Assembly (NCBI RefSeq): GCF_014635025.1
Contig: NZ_BMCE01000002.1
Span: forward strand, 1,364,001-1,428,000
Reading direction: 5' to 3'
DNA length: 64,000 bases
Source of the DNA: Fictibacillus barbaricus
GTDB lineage: Bacteria; Bacillota; Bacilli; Bacillales; Fictibacillaceae
Part shown: positions 26,434 through 35,408 of the stretch, piece after piece
Layout: every line of letters begins with the position of its first letter
Numbering within the stretch: the stretch's first letter is position 1
Position numbers and translations under genes: made by a program
The notes under the pieces: generated by a model
Database searches by the model: none
The model's input: only the letters and a program-made list of their open reading frames with translations
Told to the model about the DNA's origin: nothing

Positions 26434-27920
26434 TGGGTAATCCCCCTGTCTTCGTACTCTGCTGCAAATTGAGAAATGCTATGAAGAATGTCTTCAATAT
26501 CAACGATGGTCGTTCTCGGGTTAAGCAGCGTAAACTTCAAATAAACCTGATCTTTCACTCTCGTTTTTGCAATTAATGCTGTTCCTGTATGAATGAGTTT
26601 TTTATAGATAAACGTATTCTTTTCATCCAGGTTCTCTTCTGTGTTGTCGGTGTAACGGAAAACGACAGCATTGATTTCAGGAATCGTGTTACAAACTTGG
26701 ATGTTCTCTAGGTGAGCCATCACTTCGGCAGCCTGCTTTGCAAGTTGAACCGTGTAATCGATCATACAGGCAAAATTCTTTTCCCCAACCATTCGCAGTG
26801 ACATAAATAATTTCAACGCATCAAATCGTCTTGTAGTCTGTATAGACTTATTGACTAAATGGACAAGGCCAACTTCTTCATCATCTTCCGGATTTAAGTA
26901 ATCGGCATGATGAGTGAGGTAACGGAAATTCTTTTTATCTTTTACAAAAAACGCTCCGCAACTGATCGGCTGATAAAATTGCTTGTGAAAATCGATTGTG
27001 ATAGAATCTGCTCGGTTAATGCCCTCCAGTTTGTTAAAGTGTGTTTCGCTAAGCATAAGGGCGCCACCATAAGCAGCATCTACATGCAGCCAAAGTCCAT
27101 GCTCGTCTGTAATAGCGGCAGTCTCTAAAATAGGATCGATGCTTCCAAAATCTGTTGTTCCTGCTGTTGCAACCACACACATCGGTATGAAGCCGCCAGC
27201 TTTTAAACGCTCAATTTCTTCAGCTAATATGGCGGTATTCATTTTATGATTGATGTCTGTTGGAACGGTAATAACAGATTGTTCACCCAGCCCTAGCTGA
27301 AAAGCAGACTTTTTCACTGTAAAATGGGCACTTTCCGAACAAAGTATTCGGAGTCTATGAAATTCAGGCGGCAATCCTTGTTGCTTAACGTTCCAATTCC
27401 AATGCTTATCACAAAACCAATCTCTCGCTAACAACAATCCCATGTAGTTCGATTGTGTACCTCCACTTGTAAATGTTCCATCAGAAGATAGAGGCAGGGT
27501 AAGCTTTTCACCTACCCAGTTGATCAGACGTTCCTCCAGAAAAGTGGCTGTTGAACTTTGATCCCAGGAATCCATTGACTGATTAAGTGTGGCAATGATC
27601 AGTTCCGCTGCGATTGCTGGTATAAGTGGCGGACAATGAAGATGACCGATACTCGTTGGGTGAGAAACATGAATGCTGTTCTTTACAATTCTTTTCTGAA
27701 CATCATCTAATACAACAAGAAAATCGTCTCCCTCTTTTGAACGAATAGGCAGAGCATCTATTTCTTGTTCAATGACTTCAGGGAGCTCTCCACTAAAAGC
27801 ATCTGAATTGGTTTTATAAAATTCACTTATCAGCTGCTGAGTCTCCAATACGATTTGTTGAAAATTCTCATTACCAGCTGGGCTGTTTAAGAAAAAACGG
27901 TCAAAATCAGTTGTGTTCAT
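26430..27920 (-). CDS. L-2,4-diaminobutyrate decarboxylase
   Basis: A 496-residue PLP enzyme of the group II decarboxylases, producing 1,3-diaminopropane for the siderophore backbone. Landmarks: HPTSIGHLHCPPLIPAIAAE near the N-terminus, SGGTQSNYMGLLLARD, HVDAAYGGALMLS, and the PLP-lysine in SITIDFHKQFYQPISCG. Located 10 bases after the aminotransferase, the same order as RhbA-RhbB. Without citrate synthetases next door a glutamate/tyrosine decarboxylase would be possible, but the context points to diaminobutyrate. Confidence 0.93.
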   Translation of the reverse strand: MNTTDFDRFFLNSPAGNENFQQIVLETQQLISEFYKTNSDAFSGELPEVIEQEIDALPIRSKEGDDFLVVLDDVQKRIVKNSIHVSHPTSIGHLHCPPLIPAIAAELIIATLNQSMDSWDQSSTATFLEERLINWVGEKLTLPLSSDGTFTSGGTQSNYMGLLLARDWFCDKHWNWNVKQQGLPPEFHRLRILCSESAHFTVKKSAFQLGLGEQSVITVPTDINHKMNTAILAEEIERLKAGGFIPMCVVATAGTTDFGSIDPILETAAITDEHGLWLHVDAAYGGALMLSETHFNKLEGINRADSITIDFHKQFYQPISCGAFFVKDKKNFRYLTHHADYLNPEDDEEVGLVHLVNKSIQTTRRFDALKLFMSLRMVGEKNFACMIDYTVQLAKQAAEVMAHLENIQVCNTIPEINAVVFRYTDNTEENLDEKNTFIYKKLIHTGTALIAKTRVKDQVYLKFTLLNPRTTIVDIEDILHSISQFAAEYEDRGITQ

Positions 27921-27929
27921 GCTGCACCC

Positions 27930-29276
27930 CTAATTGACAGCGGTTTTTACCGCCTCTTTAAATATGGAAATTACATCTTCAAGCTGAGCTTCAGTGATAA
28001 TAAGCGGTGGCAGGAATCGGATCACACTTCCATGCCTTCCTCCAACTTCTAAAATAAGTCCTCTGTTAAAACATTCTCGCTGAATACGGCTTGCCAGCTC
28101 CGGATTTGCTCCAAACGTCCCAGCTAAACCAGTTAGCACTCTTGGATTTACAATCTCAGCACCTACCATCAGACCTAGTCCGCGGACATCACCAATTTCG
28201 GGATATTCGTTTTGCAAGTCTGACAGCTCTTGCATCAGCTTCTCTCCAAGGGCAGCCGCATGCTGTGGAAGGTTGTTCTCTTTTACATAGCGAAGCGTCG
28301 CTGTTCCTGCAGCCATTGCCATTTGATTTCCTCGGAATGTTCCAATGTGTGCTCCCGGTCCCCATTTATCCAGTTCACGGTCATATATAACCACTGAGAG
28401 AGGTAAGCTACCGCCGATGGCTTTAGATAAGACCACGACATCCGGGATGATATCTGCATGCTGAAACGCAAACAATTCTCCAGTTCGTCCGATTCCTGTT
28501 TGAACTTCATCAATGATTAATGGAATGTTGCGCTCTTTCGTGATCCTGCGGATTTCTCTCAACCACTCTACTGGAGCTGGAATAGAGCCGCCTTCCCCTT
28601 GCACGGCTTCCAAGATCATCGCCGCTGGAGGAAGGATTCCACTTTCTGGATCGTACAGAAGATTTTCAATATATTTAGCGCTTATTCTGTGTGTGTCATC
28701 TCCACCCATCCCAAACGGACAACGATATGCATACGGATATGGCATAAAATGAACATCTGGCATTAAACCTTGTACATTCTGTTTTGGCCCTAAGTTACCG
28801 GATAACGCCATCGTCCCGTGGGTTGCTCCATGATAACCGCCTTGGAAAGAGAGGATGCTTCTTCTGCCAGTTGCTGTTTTTACAAGCTTGATCGCAGCTT
28901 CGATTGCGTCCCCTCCTGTTGGCCCGCAGAATTGGATCTTTGCACGCTTCGCAAATTCTTGCGGCAAACTTTCAAACACTTCACTAACGAATTCTTCTTT
29001 TACTGGCGTTGTTAAATCCAGTGTATGTAATGGGCGCTTATCATGAAGCACTTTCTCAATCGCATCGATCACGACTGGATGATTGTGTCCAAGTGCAAGT
29101 GTTCCAGCTCCTGCTAGACAATCGATATACGTTTTTCCATCAGCATCTTTTACATAGATACCTTCCGCTTCCTCAATCGCGATCGGGATGCGTCGTGGAT
29201 ATGATCTTGCATTTGATTCTCTCTTTTCCTGCTGTTTCAGATACTTTTCGTTCATTTCTATTTGTAACGTGTTCAC
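27930..29276 (-). CDS. Diaminobutyrate--2-oxoglutarate aminotransferase
   Basis: A 448-residue class-III PLP aminotransferase making L-2,4-diaminobutyrate from aspartate semialdehyde and glutamate. FCGPTGGDAIEAAIKLVKTATGR, IIDEVQTGIGRTG (Asp that binds the pyridine N) and the PLP-lysine in VVVLSKAIGGSLP are present. GTG start, AAGGAGG 8 bases upstream. First gene of the siderophore operon, directly behind the two Fur boxes. It draws on the same aspartate-semialdehyde pool as the hom gene at 52436. Confidence 0.93.
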   Translation of the reverse strand: MNTLQIEMNEKYLKQQEKRESNARSYPRRIPIAIEEAEGIYVKDADGKTYIDCLAGAGTLALGHNHPVVIDAIEKVLHDKRPLHTLDLTTPVKEEFVSEVFESLPQEFAKRAKIQFCGPTGGDAIEAAIKLVKTATGRRSILSFQGGYHGATHGTMALSGNLGPKQNVQGLMPDVHFMPYPYAYRCPFGMGGDDTHRISAKYIENLLYDPESGILPPAAMILEAVQGEGGSIPAPVEWLREIRRITKERNIPLIIDEVQTGIGRTGELFAFQHADIIPDVVVLSKAIGGSLPLSVVIYDRELDKWGPGAHIGTFRGNQMAMAAGTATLRYVKENNLPQHAAALGEKLMQELSDLQNEYPEIGDVRGLGLMVGAEIVNPRVLTGLAGTFGANPELASRIQRECFNRGLILEVGGRHGSVIRFLPPLIITEAQLEDVISIFKEAVKTAVN

Positions 29277-29307
29277 TGTTTTTTCCTCCTTAAGTTATAT
29301 CCGACAC

Positions 29308-29322
29308 TGAAAATGATTCTCA
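29308..29322. promoter_or_regulatory. Second, degenerate Fur box
   Basis: TGAAAATGATTCTCA matches the 7-1-7 Fur consensus TGATAATNATTATCA at 12 of 14 specified bases. It lies 32 bases upstream of the aminotransferase GTG, between the perfect box and the gene. Confidence 0.7.
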
Positions 29323-29349
29323 TTACCGATTACATGTATAACCTTAATT

Positions 29350-29364
29350 GATAATGATTATCAT
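29350..29364. promoter_or_regulatory. Perfect Fur box of the siderophore operon
   Basis: TGATAATGATTATCA is an exact match to the Bacillus 7-1-7 Fur consensus. On the minus strand a TTGACG hexamer (29366-29371) adjoins it and could be the -35 element, so the box would sit in the promoter spacer. Predicts repression under iron sufficiency. Confidence 0.92.
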
Positions 29365-29523
29365 CGTCAATGATAAAATATCCCTAACTTCTTTCCATTT
29401 ATTTTTATTGCTGTATCTGAAGGATAGGTATAAAGACCTGTGTTTTTGTAATCCTTCTGAAGGTAAGTTCTCATCTAACTATGCTCAAATTTGCTGGTAA
29501 ATAGAAAAATTAGCATGTTCAAT

Positions 29524-29552
29524 AAAAAAAGCCGCCATTTGGCGACTTTTTA
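29524..29552 (-). terminator. Terminator of the GNAT gene
   Basis: AAAAGTCGCC-AAAT-GGCGGCTTTT hairpin with T tail, immediately after the stop codon at 29555. Confidence 0.88.
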
Positions 29553-29554
29553 CC

Positions 29555-30307
29555 TTACTTATCAAAATAATAATAGTATGAGGCTCTTCTTCCTCTTTCC
29601 TCACATCCTGATTTCTGAAAGATTCGCTGCATCGCCGTATTCGTCTCGTGCGTGGAACCTACGTAATAACTCGCTCCCAATTCTTTCAAAAGTTTTAAAG
29701 AAAGTTTATGAAGGATCCCTGCATACCCTTTTCCTCTCTCTTCCGGCAACACACCAAAATAAAATAAACGTCCCTCATCTTCCGTTCCCGGTTCAATGTG
29801 AGGAATGCAAACGGCCACCGGAACTTTATCCTTATAGAAAACTCCGCAATTTCTCATCCATCCGGACCCTAGCTCATGCTTTACTGAAATTAAATGCTCG
29901 TCCATAGAAAGAGTCGAATTTGCATTACCTGAACCTTGCATGACTCTTCCCCATAAACTCTTAAACTCAGTTTCAGTAAACCTGGAATCTTCCAATGTAA
30001 AATAGGAAAAATCGGTTTTTAGTTCAAAATCTTCAGAAAAGCTTTTGTAATATTCCACTGACGTTGTAAATAACTCAAACCCTCGTTCCTCTAAATGTGC
30101 AGCATGGTTAAAAAATACTATACTATCCTTTTTTAAATGAACGCTTACCCGGTTGAGATTATTAGATAATCCTATTGACAGCAGTTCATCAACCAAATGA
30201 GAAAATACTTCTGTTTCAATTCTCTTCTTCTGCTCTAAACCAACAAAAGAAGGCATTCCGTTTAATATATAAAATGATTCCTGCGATATGGTGCTAAGAC
30301 GATTCAT
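29555..30307 (-). CDS. GNAT-family N-acetyltransferase
   Basis: A 250-residue protein. The C-terminal half (about 120-250) is a GNAT domain with the acetyl-CoA loop GVLPEERGKGYAGILHKLSLKLL and the late ASYYVGSTHETNTAMQRIFQKSGC segment. The N-terminal half is unrelated to a second recognisable GNAT and may recognise the substrate. Substrate unknown. Divergent from the DUF421 gene; no operon. Confidence 0.82.
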   Translation of the reverse strand: MNRLSTISQESFYILNGMPSFVGLEQKKRIETEVFSHLVDELLSIGLSNNLNRVSVHLKKDSIVFFNHAAHLEERGFELFTTSVEYYKSFSEDFELKTDFSYFTLEDSRFTETEFKSLWGRVMQGSGNANSTLSMDEHLISVKHELGSGWMRNCGVFYKDKVPVAVCIPHIEPGTEDEGRLFYFGVLPEERGKGYAGILHKLSLKLLKELGASYYVGSTHETNTAMQRIFQKSGCEERGRRASYYYYFDK

Positions 30308-30400
30308 ATTATTTCACGCAACTTTCTTACATGGAAGGATTTATATTTAAAATTTGATGACCATACTACTAAAAGCATTGAAAGAGACGAGGTGTAGCAT

Positions 30401-31105
30401 TTGCTTGATTTTTATCAAAGTCAGGAATCTTTAACGAGCATCGAGTGGATCTTAAGGGCAATCGTAGCCTTTTTCTTTTTGCTTATTGCTGTAAAAGTGA
30501 TGGGACTGCGATCTATTTCACAACTGCGATTACTGGATTTTGTTATGGCACTTATTTTCGGAAACATCATTGCACATCCACTTTCTGACGAACACCTAGG
30601 ACTAAAAGGGTCTTTAATCACGATGACTGTTCTCGTTTTTTTATATGTAAGTACAACTTTAACTGGCCTGCATTGGCACCCAATTCGAAAAATTATTGAT
30701 CCTGCTCCAATCCCTTTGGTGAGGAATGGACAGATCCAATATAAAAACCTTAAAAAAGCCAGAATTTCCATCGATGTACTCTATTCAGAACTGAGAAGAC
30801 ACAGGGTAATTGATATTCAAGAAGTAGCACTCGCCTTATTTGAATCAAACGGAACGGTTACATCCTTCTTACAGCCCTCCTATCAGACTGTTATTCAGAA
30901 AGATCTAAGCTTGCCGTCAAAGCCGTTTGATTATCCTCAAATTGTGATCAAAGAAGGGAAGATTAATCAAAAAGAGCTATCAAAGATTGGAAAAGACGAA
31001 GAATGGCTCCATGAACAACTTAAGAAGAAGCATGCCAAATTGCCAGATATACTTATTGCGACTCTGAATCACCAAGAACAACTGCATCTTATGTTCTATA
31101 AGTAA
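30401..31105 (+). CDS. DUF421 (YetF/YkjA-type) membrane protein
   Basis: A 234-residue protein starting at TTG 30401 (GAGGTG 6 bases upstream). Three predicted helices in the first 90 residues (VAFFFLLIAVKVMG; LLDFVMALIFGNIIAHPLS; LITMTVLVFLYVSTTL) with the typical RSISQLRLLDF. A soluble DUF421 domain follows with PIPLVRNGQIQYKNLKKARIS and LRRHRVIDIQEVALALFESNGTV in consecutive stretches. The family is linked to spore or envelope functions in Bacillus but has no defined activity. Confidence 0.88.
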   Translation: MLDFYQSQESLTSIEWILRAIVAFFFLLIAVKVMGLRSISQLRLLDFVMALIFGNIIAHPLSDEHLGLKGSLITMTVLVFLYVSTTLTGLHWHPIRKIIDPAPIPLVRNGQIQYKNLKKARISIDVLYSELRRHRVIDIQEVALALFESNGTVTSFLQPSYQTVIQKDLSLPSKPFDYPQIVIKEGKINQKELSKIGKDEEWLHEQLKKKHAKLPDILIATLNHQEQLHLMFYK

Positions 31106-31112
31106 ACAGCAT

Positions 31113-31320
31113 TTACTTTTTACTGATGTTACGCATGGTGGCGATCAGTTTTATTTTGCCGTTCTCATTTTTATTAAAGGTGATTAGCAAGCAGCTCGAA
31201 TTCAAGGGAAGTTTTTGTTGGTCTTGTTTTACGTAAAGGAGGAACTTCCCCTCGTGTTACAGGGCAGTATTCTGCTACCTTGATAAACGTTTCGCAGTAG
31301 TTGAAGTCTTTATTTATCAT
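31113..31320 (-). pseudogene. Internally deleted DUF6157-like gene
   Basis: ATG 31320 opens a 47-codon frame (FNYCETFIKVAEYCPVTRGE, then LEFELL) resembling the N-terminus of DUF6157 proteins, which begin YxxTFIxVAxDCP and run about 130 residues. It stops at 31177. Shortly after, in another frame, 31173-31113 reads NKNENGKIKLIATMRNISKK and stops, which resembles the family's C-terminal tail. The middle appears deleted and the ends are out of frame. The start is 4 bases after the stop of the upstream GNAT gene, so it was probably its operon partner. Family recognised from memory only. Confidence 0.5.
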
Positions 31321-31324
31321 TTTA

Positions 31325-31792
31325 CTATCTTTCAGTAAACGATAATCTCCAGACTTCTTCTTCTCCAAACATCTGTGTTGTCTTTGTGAAACCTAAACTT
31401 TCATACAGTTTCTTAGCTGTCTTATTATCTTGATAAACAGTTAGCCTAATTTCATCACATTGGTTAAAGTTTTTTCTGATCCACGAGATCATTTCAACCA
31501 TGGCTGCTCGCCCGTATCCTTTTCCTTGATGCTTTTCATCAACGATAAATCCGTTGATCCAGTACATACCTGAAGTTTGCTCTTCATAAGCATGCATGAT
31601 GAAACCTATCATCTGTTCAGAGTCATAAATAGCAAATGGAAGATATTCAACATTTGGTCCGTCTGGTTTTATATACACTTTTGCAAGTGAAACAGCTACT
31701 GTTGGTGCAAACTTGCTCTGTTCTTCTTTTACCTGAAGCTTCAAAGCTTCTTCCCAGTTATCTCGTGTAACCCTATTTAATTTAATGTTCAT
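31325..31792 (-). CDS. GNAT acetyltransferase, spermine/spermidine (BltD-like) type
   Basis: A 155-residue single-domain GNAT. Acetyl-CoA loop GFIVDEKHQGKGYGRAAM, and the ending TVYQDNKTAKKLYESLGF are typical; the beginning VTRDNWEEALKLQVKEEQ resembles polyamine acetyltransferases such as BltD. Polyamine as substrate is inferred. Followed directly by a broken DUF6157-like gene. GAGGAG precedes the ATG. Confidence 0.85.
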   Translation of the reverse strand: MNIKLNRVTRDNWEEALKLQVKEEQSKFAPTVAVSLAKVYIKPDGPNVEYLPFAIYDSEQMIGFIMHAYEEQTSGMYWINGFIVDEKHQGKGYGRAAMVEMISWIRKNFNQCDEIRLTVYQDNKTAKKLYESLGFTKTTQMFGEEEVWRLSFTER

Positions 31793-31851
31793 TCACTAGT
31801 CTCCTCAAAGTCTTTTTTCTTTTCTTCTTCACAAACCTTCCCTATTCCTCT

Positions 31852-32661
31852 TTACTCTATAAACTCTGCGAGTTCTTTGTTCACTTTCTCCCACTCTTCC
31901 CAGAACAGGCCATGGCCGCTATTTTCCAACGGTATAAGTTTCGAGTTTTGAATGCCTTTGTTCATGGCAAGAGCCAGGGGAAAAGGGCATACTTGATCAT
32001 GCACTCCATGAAGGATTAGAGTTGGAACTTTTATTTTTTCAAGGTCAGAAAACAGTGACTCATCACGCAGCGAACCTAAAACCGCTGCTGTCGAATAACC
32101 CGCAGCTTCCAGGCCCAACTGAAAAAACCAGGTGGAAAATGGCTCGGTTACATATTTAAAGAAGAAAAGATCACCAAATCCTGAAAGCATTTTAGGCCTG
32201 TCTTTATACGTGTCTTGTATTAACGTGTTCACTTGCTCAACCGAAATACCATATGGAAAATTTGGCCGTTTTGTAAAACTTGGCGCTGCTGCAGCTAAGA
32301 GAGCTAATTTAGAAACACCATAATTGTTATGTCTAGCCATATATCGAATGGAAATAGCTCCACCTACAGAGTGGCCTACCAATGCAAAGTTCTCGAGCTT
32401 CAGTGTTTGTACGATGGCATAGATATCATCTGCTAATCGGTCATAGGAGTAGCCAGTGTATGGTTTATCTGATTTCCCGAAACCTCTTAGATCAATGCCT
32501 ATACACCTAAACCCTTGTGATGGAAGCTGATTAAACTGGTATTCAAACAATTTATGATTCGCTGGCCATCCATGTATAAAAAGGACCGTCTTTTTGCCTT
32601 CTGGATTCACATCTTCTACATAGATCCTTACATCTTTTTCAACTCGAATATAGTATCCCAT
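31852..32661 (-). CDS. Alpha/beta-hydrolase
   Basis: A 269-residue hydrolase of the haloperoxidase/esterase type. Oxyanion region FIHGWPANHKLFE, nucleophile Ser in LVGHSVGGAIS, acidic residue in LILHGVHDQVCPF and His in NSGHGLFWEE complete the triad. No signal peptide. Substrate cannot be predicted; the family includes epoxide hydrolases, perhydrolases and lactonases. It stands between the GNAT gene and the DJ-1 gene with no shared promoter evident. Confidence 0.88.
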   Translation of the reverse strand: MGYYIRVEKDVRIYVEDVNPEGKKTVLFIHGWPANHKLFEYQFNQLPSQGFRCIGIDLRGFGKSDKPYTGYSYDRLADDIYAIVQTLKLENFALVGHSVGGAISIRYMARHNNYGVSKLALLAAAAPSFTKRPNFPYGISVEQVNTLIQDTYKDRPKMLSGFGDLFFFKYVTEPFSTWFFQLGLEAAGYSTAAVLGSLRDESLFSDLEKIKVPTLILHGVHDQVCPFPLALAMNKGIQNSKLIPLENSGHGLFWEEWEKVNKELAEFIE

Positions 32662-32731
32662 TCCGATTCCCCCATTTTAATCCATTTTTATTAACATACT
32701 CAAGGGACCGTCAATGGGTGATTGCCCATAT

Positions 32732-32758
32732 AAAAACGACCGGCACAAGCCAGTCGTT
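32732..32758 (-). terminator. Terminator of the DJ-1 family gene
   Basis: AACGACTGGC / GCCGGTCGTT hairpin (one G-T wobble) followed on the minus strand by five T. Confidence 0.87.
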
Positions 32759-32770
32759 CTAATAATTGGT

Positions 32771-33433
32771 TTATTGTTTTTCTAGAACATCAATCATTTG
32801 AAGGGCAACACTTTTACTGGATTGCGGGTTCTGCCCAGTAACGAGAGTACCATCCGTTACTGCAAAATCCTCCCATTTTCCTGCTCGTTGGAATTCGGCG
32901 CCCAGCTCACGAAGTCTCGTTTCTAAAAGGAACGGTACTTCCTTTGTAAGCTTCATTTCTTCTTCCTCTTCATCCGTAAAAGCTGTTACCGTCTTTCCTT
33001 TTACAATCGGTGTACCATCTTTAAGTGTTGCAGTCGTGAGACCCGCTGGACCGTGACAAACGCTGCCGATTACTTTGTTCGTCTGCGCCATCTGACTTAC
33101 TACTTCTTTCAGCGCTTCACTTGCAGGGAAATCAAATACGGTTCCATGGCCACCTGGGAGATATATTGCGTCATAGCTTACAGCGTCATCCTTGCTTAGT
33201 TCTGCTGTATCTTCAAGCAAGGCTAGTGCCTCTTTGAAATTCTCTTTATCTACACCTTCTAAACTGTTTGGATCTAATGGAACACCTCCGCCTTTGATAC
33301 TTTTAACAGTAATGTCATACCCTTTATCACGAAACACGTTAAAAGGAACGGCAAACTCCTCTAACCAAAGGCCTGTTTTATTGCTGCCGATGTTTTGATG
33401 GTTTGTTACAACGATCAGAATTCGCTTCGTCAT
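32771..33433 (-). CDS. DJ-1/PfpI-family protein (Hsp31-like)
   Basis: A 220-residue class-I glutamine-amidotransferase-like protein. Nucleophile elbow VIGSVCHGPAGL, preceding YDAIYLPGGHGTVFDF with the acidic partner region, and GKTVTAFTDEEEEEMKL as in Hsp31-type glyoxalase III/deglycase-like proteins. Likely cytosolic stress protein that handles methylglyoxal or related damage; that function is by family only. AAGGAAGG precedes ATG. The aldo-keto reductase upstream would fit a related carbonyl-detoxification role. Confidence 0.88.
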   Translation of the reverse strand: MTKRILIVVTNHQNIGSNKTGLWLEEFAVPFNVFRDKGYDITVKSIKGGGVPLDPNSLEGVDKENFKEALALLEDTAELSKDDAVSYDAIYLPGGHGTVFDFPASEALKEVVSQMAQTNKVIGSVCHGPAGLTTATLKDGTPIVKGKTVTAFTDEEEEEMKLTKEVPFLLETRLRELGAEFQRAGKWEDFAVTDGTLVTGQNPQSSKSVALQMIDVLEKQ

Positions 33434-33566
33434 ATTGACACTTCCTTCCTTTCTTTAAACTACGCTTACCCTTTTTCCCGTTTTTTCTTTTTTAAAACAA
33501 AACAGATACTGAAAAAAGGTGGTGATAGGATGTATCATGTGAACGACCATAATCTACTTATCCAAT

Positions 33567-33594
33567 AAAAAAAGCCTTCCTGTCGGGAAGACTT
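33567..33594 (-). terminator. Terminator of the aldo-keto reductase gene
   Basis: AAGTCTTCCC-GACA-GGAAGGCTT hairpin with seven T on the minus strand, right after the stop codon. Confidence 0.88.
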
Positions 33595-33600
33595 CAACTC

Positions 33601-34446
33601 TTAATCAAATTGCTTATAAAACTCTGGATCATCGGGGTCTGCTCCGTTCCTTTTATCCTGATTGAGTGCCGAGATGCGTGACATATCTTTATTCGTTAAT
33701 TCAAAATCAAAGATATCGATATTCTCCTCAATCCGATTCTTTGTCACAGATTTTGGAATCGTTACGACGCCGTTCTGAAGATCCCAGCGCAGGATAATCT
33801 GAGCTACTGATTTATTATACTTTTCTGCAAGTTCAACTAGAGTAGGCTCTTCAAAGATTTCTCCCTTTAAAAGAGGCCGCCATGCTTCTAGTTGTATACC
33901 TTTTTCTTTACAATACGACAAAAGGTCTTCCTGTGTTAAACGCGGGTGGTACTCCACCTGGTTGACCATAGGCTTGATCTCAGCATCAGCTATTAAATCT
34001 TCAAGATGGTGCTTTTTAAAGTTACTTACACCAATAGCTTTTGCACGGCCATCGTTATAGATTTTCTCTAATGCTTTCCATGTTTCTTTATACATTTCTG
34101 GCACCGGCCAGTGAACAAGGTAAAGATCTACATAATCAAGGCCCAATCTTTCTAAACTAGCGTTAAAAGCTTCGAGAGTTCTTTCGTAGCCTTGATCTGT
34201 GTTCCAGACCTTTGTCGTGATAAACAGTTCTTCTCTAGGAACATGTGATTCAGCAATCGCTTGTCCAACACCTGCTTCGTTCTCATAAAGGCTCGCTGTA
34301 TCAATACTTCGATATCCTGCATCAATCGCCCATTTGATAGCCTGAATGACTTCATCACCATCTTCAGCTTTATAGACTCCTAAGCCGACCCATGGCATCT
34401 GAACGCCATTATGTAGAACGGCTCGATCATGACTACTGCTTGCCAT
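33601..34446 (-). CDS. Aldo-keto reductase (YvgN/YtbE-like)
   Basis: A 281-residue NADPH-dependent reductase. Catalytic tetrad visible: Asp in GYRSIDTASLYENE (with Tyr), Lys in FITTKVWN, His in DLYLVHWPVP. Cofactor motif TIPKSVTKNRIEENIDIFDF is typical. A Trp replaces Ser in the usual EAWSPL (EAWRPL here has Arg), a small deviation near the cofactor. Glyoxal/methylglyoxal reductase activity is plausible by family. AAGGAGGG precedes ATG. Confidence 0.92.
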   Translation of the reverse strand: MASSSHDRAVLHNGVQMPWVGLGVYKAEDGDEVIQAIKWAIDAGYRSIDTASLYENEAGVGQAIAESHVPREELFITTKVWNTDQGYERTLEAFNASLERLGLDYVDLYLVHWPVPEMYKETWKALEKIYNDGRAKAIGVSNFKKHHLEDLIADAEIKPMVNQVEYHPRLTQEDLLSYCKEKGIQLEAWRPLLKGEIFEEPTLVELAEKYNKSVAQIILRWDLQNGVVTIPKSVTKNRIEENIDIFDFELTNKDMSRISALNQDKRNGADPDDPEFYKQFD

Positions 34447-34491
34447 AATATCCCTCCTTATTTCACTTTGTTATACACTGTTTTCATAGAG

Positions 34492-34902
34492 TTAAAAAGA
34501 TTCCACTGTTCTTAGCTTTTCCGCCGTTTCTGCTAATCTCTGAGGTGCATCATCTAAGATTAAAGACTCACTCCATGTAAAACCGTCATTTTCATACCTT
34601 GGAATCACATGCATATGAAAATGAGTGAGGTCACTAAATTTTCCCCCATTTTGGTTGATCGTAATCCCATCCGGTTTTAAACATATATTTAATTTCTCTG
34701 ATGTGTATTTGGCTGCATCCACCACAGCTAAAGTTTCTTCATGTGTTAATTCAGTCAGTTCTTTTACGTGCCTCTTAGGAAGAATCAGCGTATGTCCCTC
34801 ATTAAACGGATCGATGTCTAAGATGCATCGAATAAGTTCATCTTCAAAAATCGTATGTACAGGAAGTTTACCGTTTGCTAAATCACAGCCTAAACATTCC
34901 AT
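34492..34902 (-). CDS. HIT-family hydrolase
   Basis: A 136-residue histidine-triad protein from ATG 34902, which overlaps the stop of the Nudix gene as TAATG and has AAGGA 8 bases upstream. FNEGHTLILPKRHVKEL and the triad DLTHFHMHVIPRY are intact. An N-terminal CLGC pair could bind zinc. HIT proteins hydrolyse nucleoside phosphoramidates or dinucleoside polyphosphates. Coupled with a Nudix gene, a nucleotide-cleaning module is suggested. Confidence 0.9.
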   Translation of the reverse strand: MECLGCDLANGKLPVHTIFEDELIRCILDIDPFNEGHTLILPKRHVKELTELTHEETLAVVDAAKYTSEKLNICLKPDGITINQNGGKFSDLTHFHMHVIPRYENDGFTWSESLILDDAPQRLAETAEKLRTVESF

Positions 34903-35408
34903 TAGATCAGTCCTTTCAAACGAGCTAGCAGCAAACCATGTGCAAGTTCGCTGTCTTTCCATATGCCTTGTTCAATATTTCGAAATGCCCGTTCTACAGG
35001 GATATGAAAAGCTTGAATAGTGGATTCTTTTTTCTCAAGCATTTGTGATTGGTACTCTATTATTTCCTTTGTAAAATAAACATGTGTAATCGTGTTGCTC
35101 AGGCAGGCACTCGGCTGAATGCTTCCTAAGAATAGAACCTCACCGCAAACGATCCCTGTCTCCTCTGCCAGTTCTCGTTTGGCAGCTTCCATCGGATTTT
35201 CGTTTACGTTCATTCCTCCACCTGGAAGTTGTATGATTACTTCATCAACTGCAGGCCGATATTGGCTGATTAAAATCAATGAATCATTTTCAAGAGTGAC
35301 CATTACCGCTGCTTCATGTGGTATTTCTTTTAAGGTTATACATCCAAACTCATCTTCGAAAACTTCAATCTCTTTATCTCTGCTCTGATAAACAAGTTCT
35401 TTCTTCAA
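34902..35408 (-). CDS. Nudix hydrolase, ADP-ribose pyrophosphatase type
   Basis: About 168 residues from TTG 35408 (GGTGGGGGA close upstream; a GTG at 35420 is also open). The Nudix box begins GGGMNVNE and continues AAKRELAEETGI, with the REL..EE.G core intact. LISQYRPAVDEVIIQLPGG before it is typical of NudF-like enzymes acting on ADP-ribose or related diphosphates. Its stop codon overlaps the HIT gene start, so the pair is an operon. Confidence 0.87.
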   Translation of the reverse strand: MKKELVYQSRDKEIEVFEDEFGCITLKEIPHEAAVMVTLENDSLILISQYRPAVDEVIIQLPGGGMNVNENPMEAAKRELAEETGIVCGEVLFLGSIQPSACLSNTITHVYFTKEIIEYQSQMLEKKESTIQAFHIPVERAFRNIEQGIWKDSELAHGLLLARLKGLI

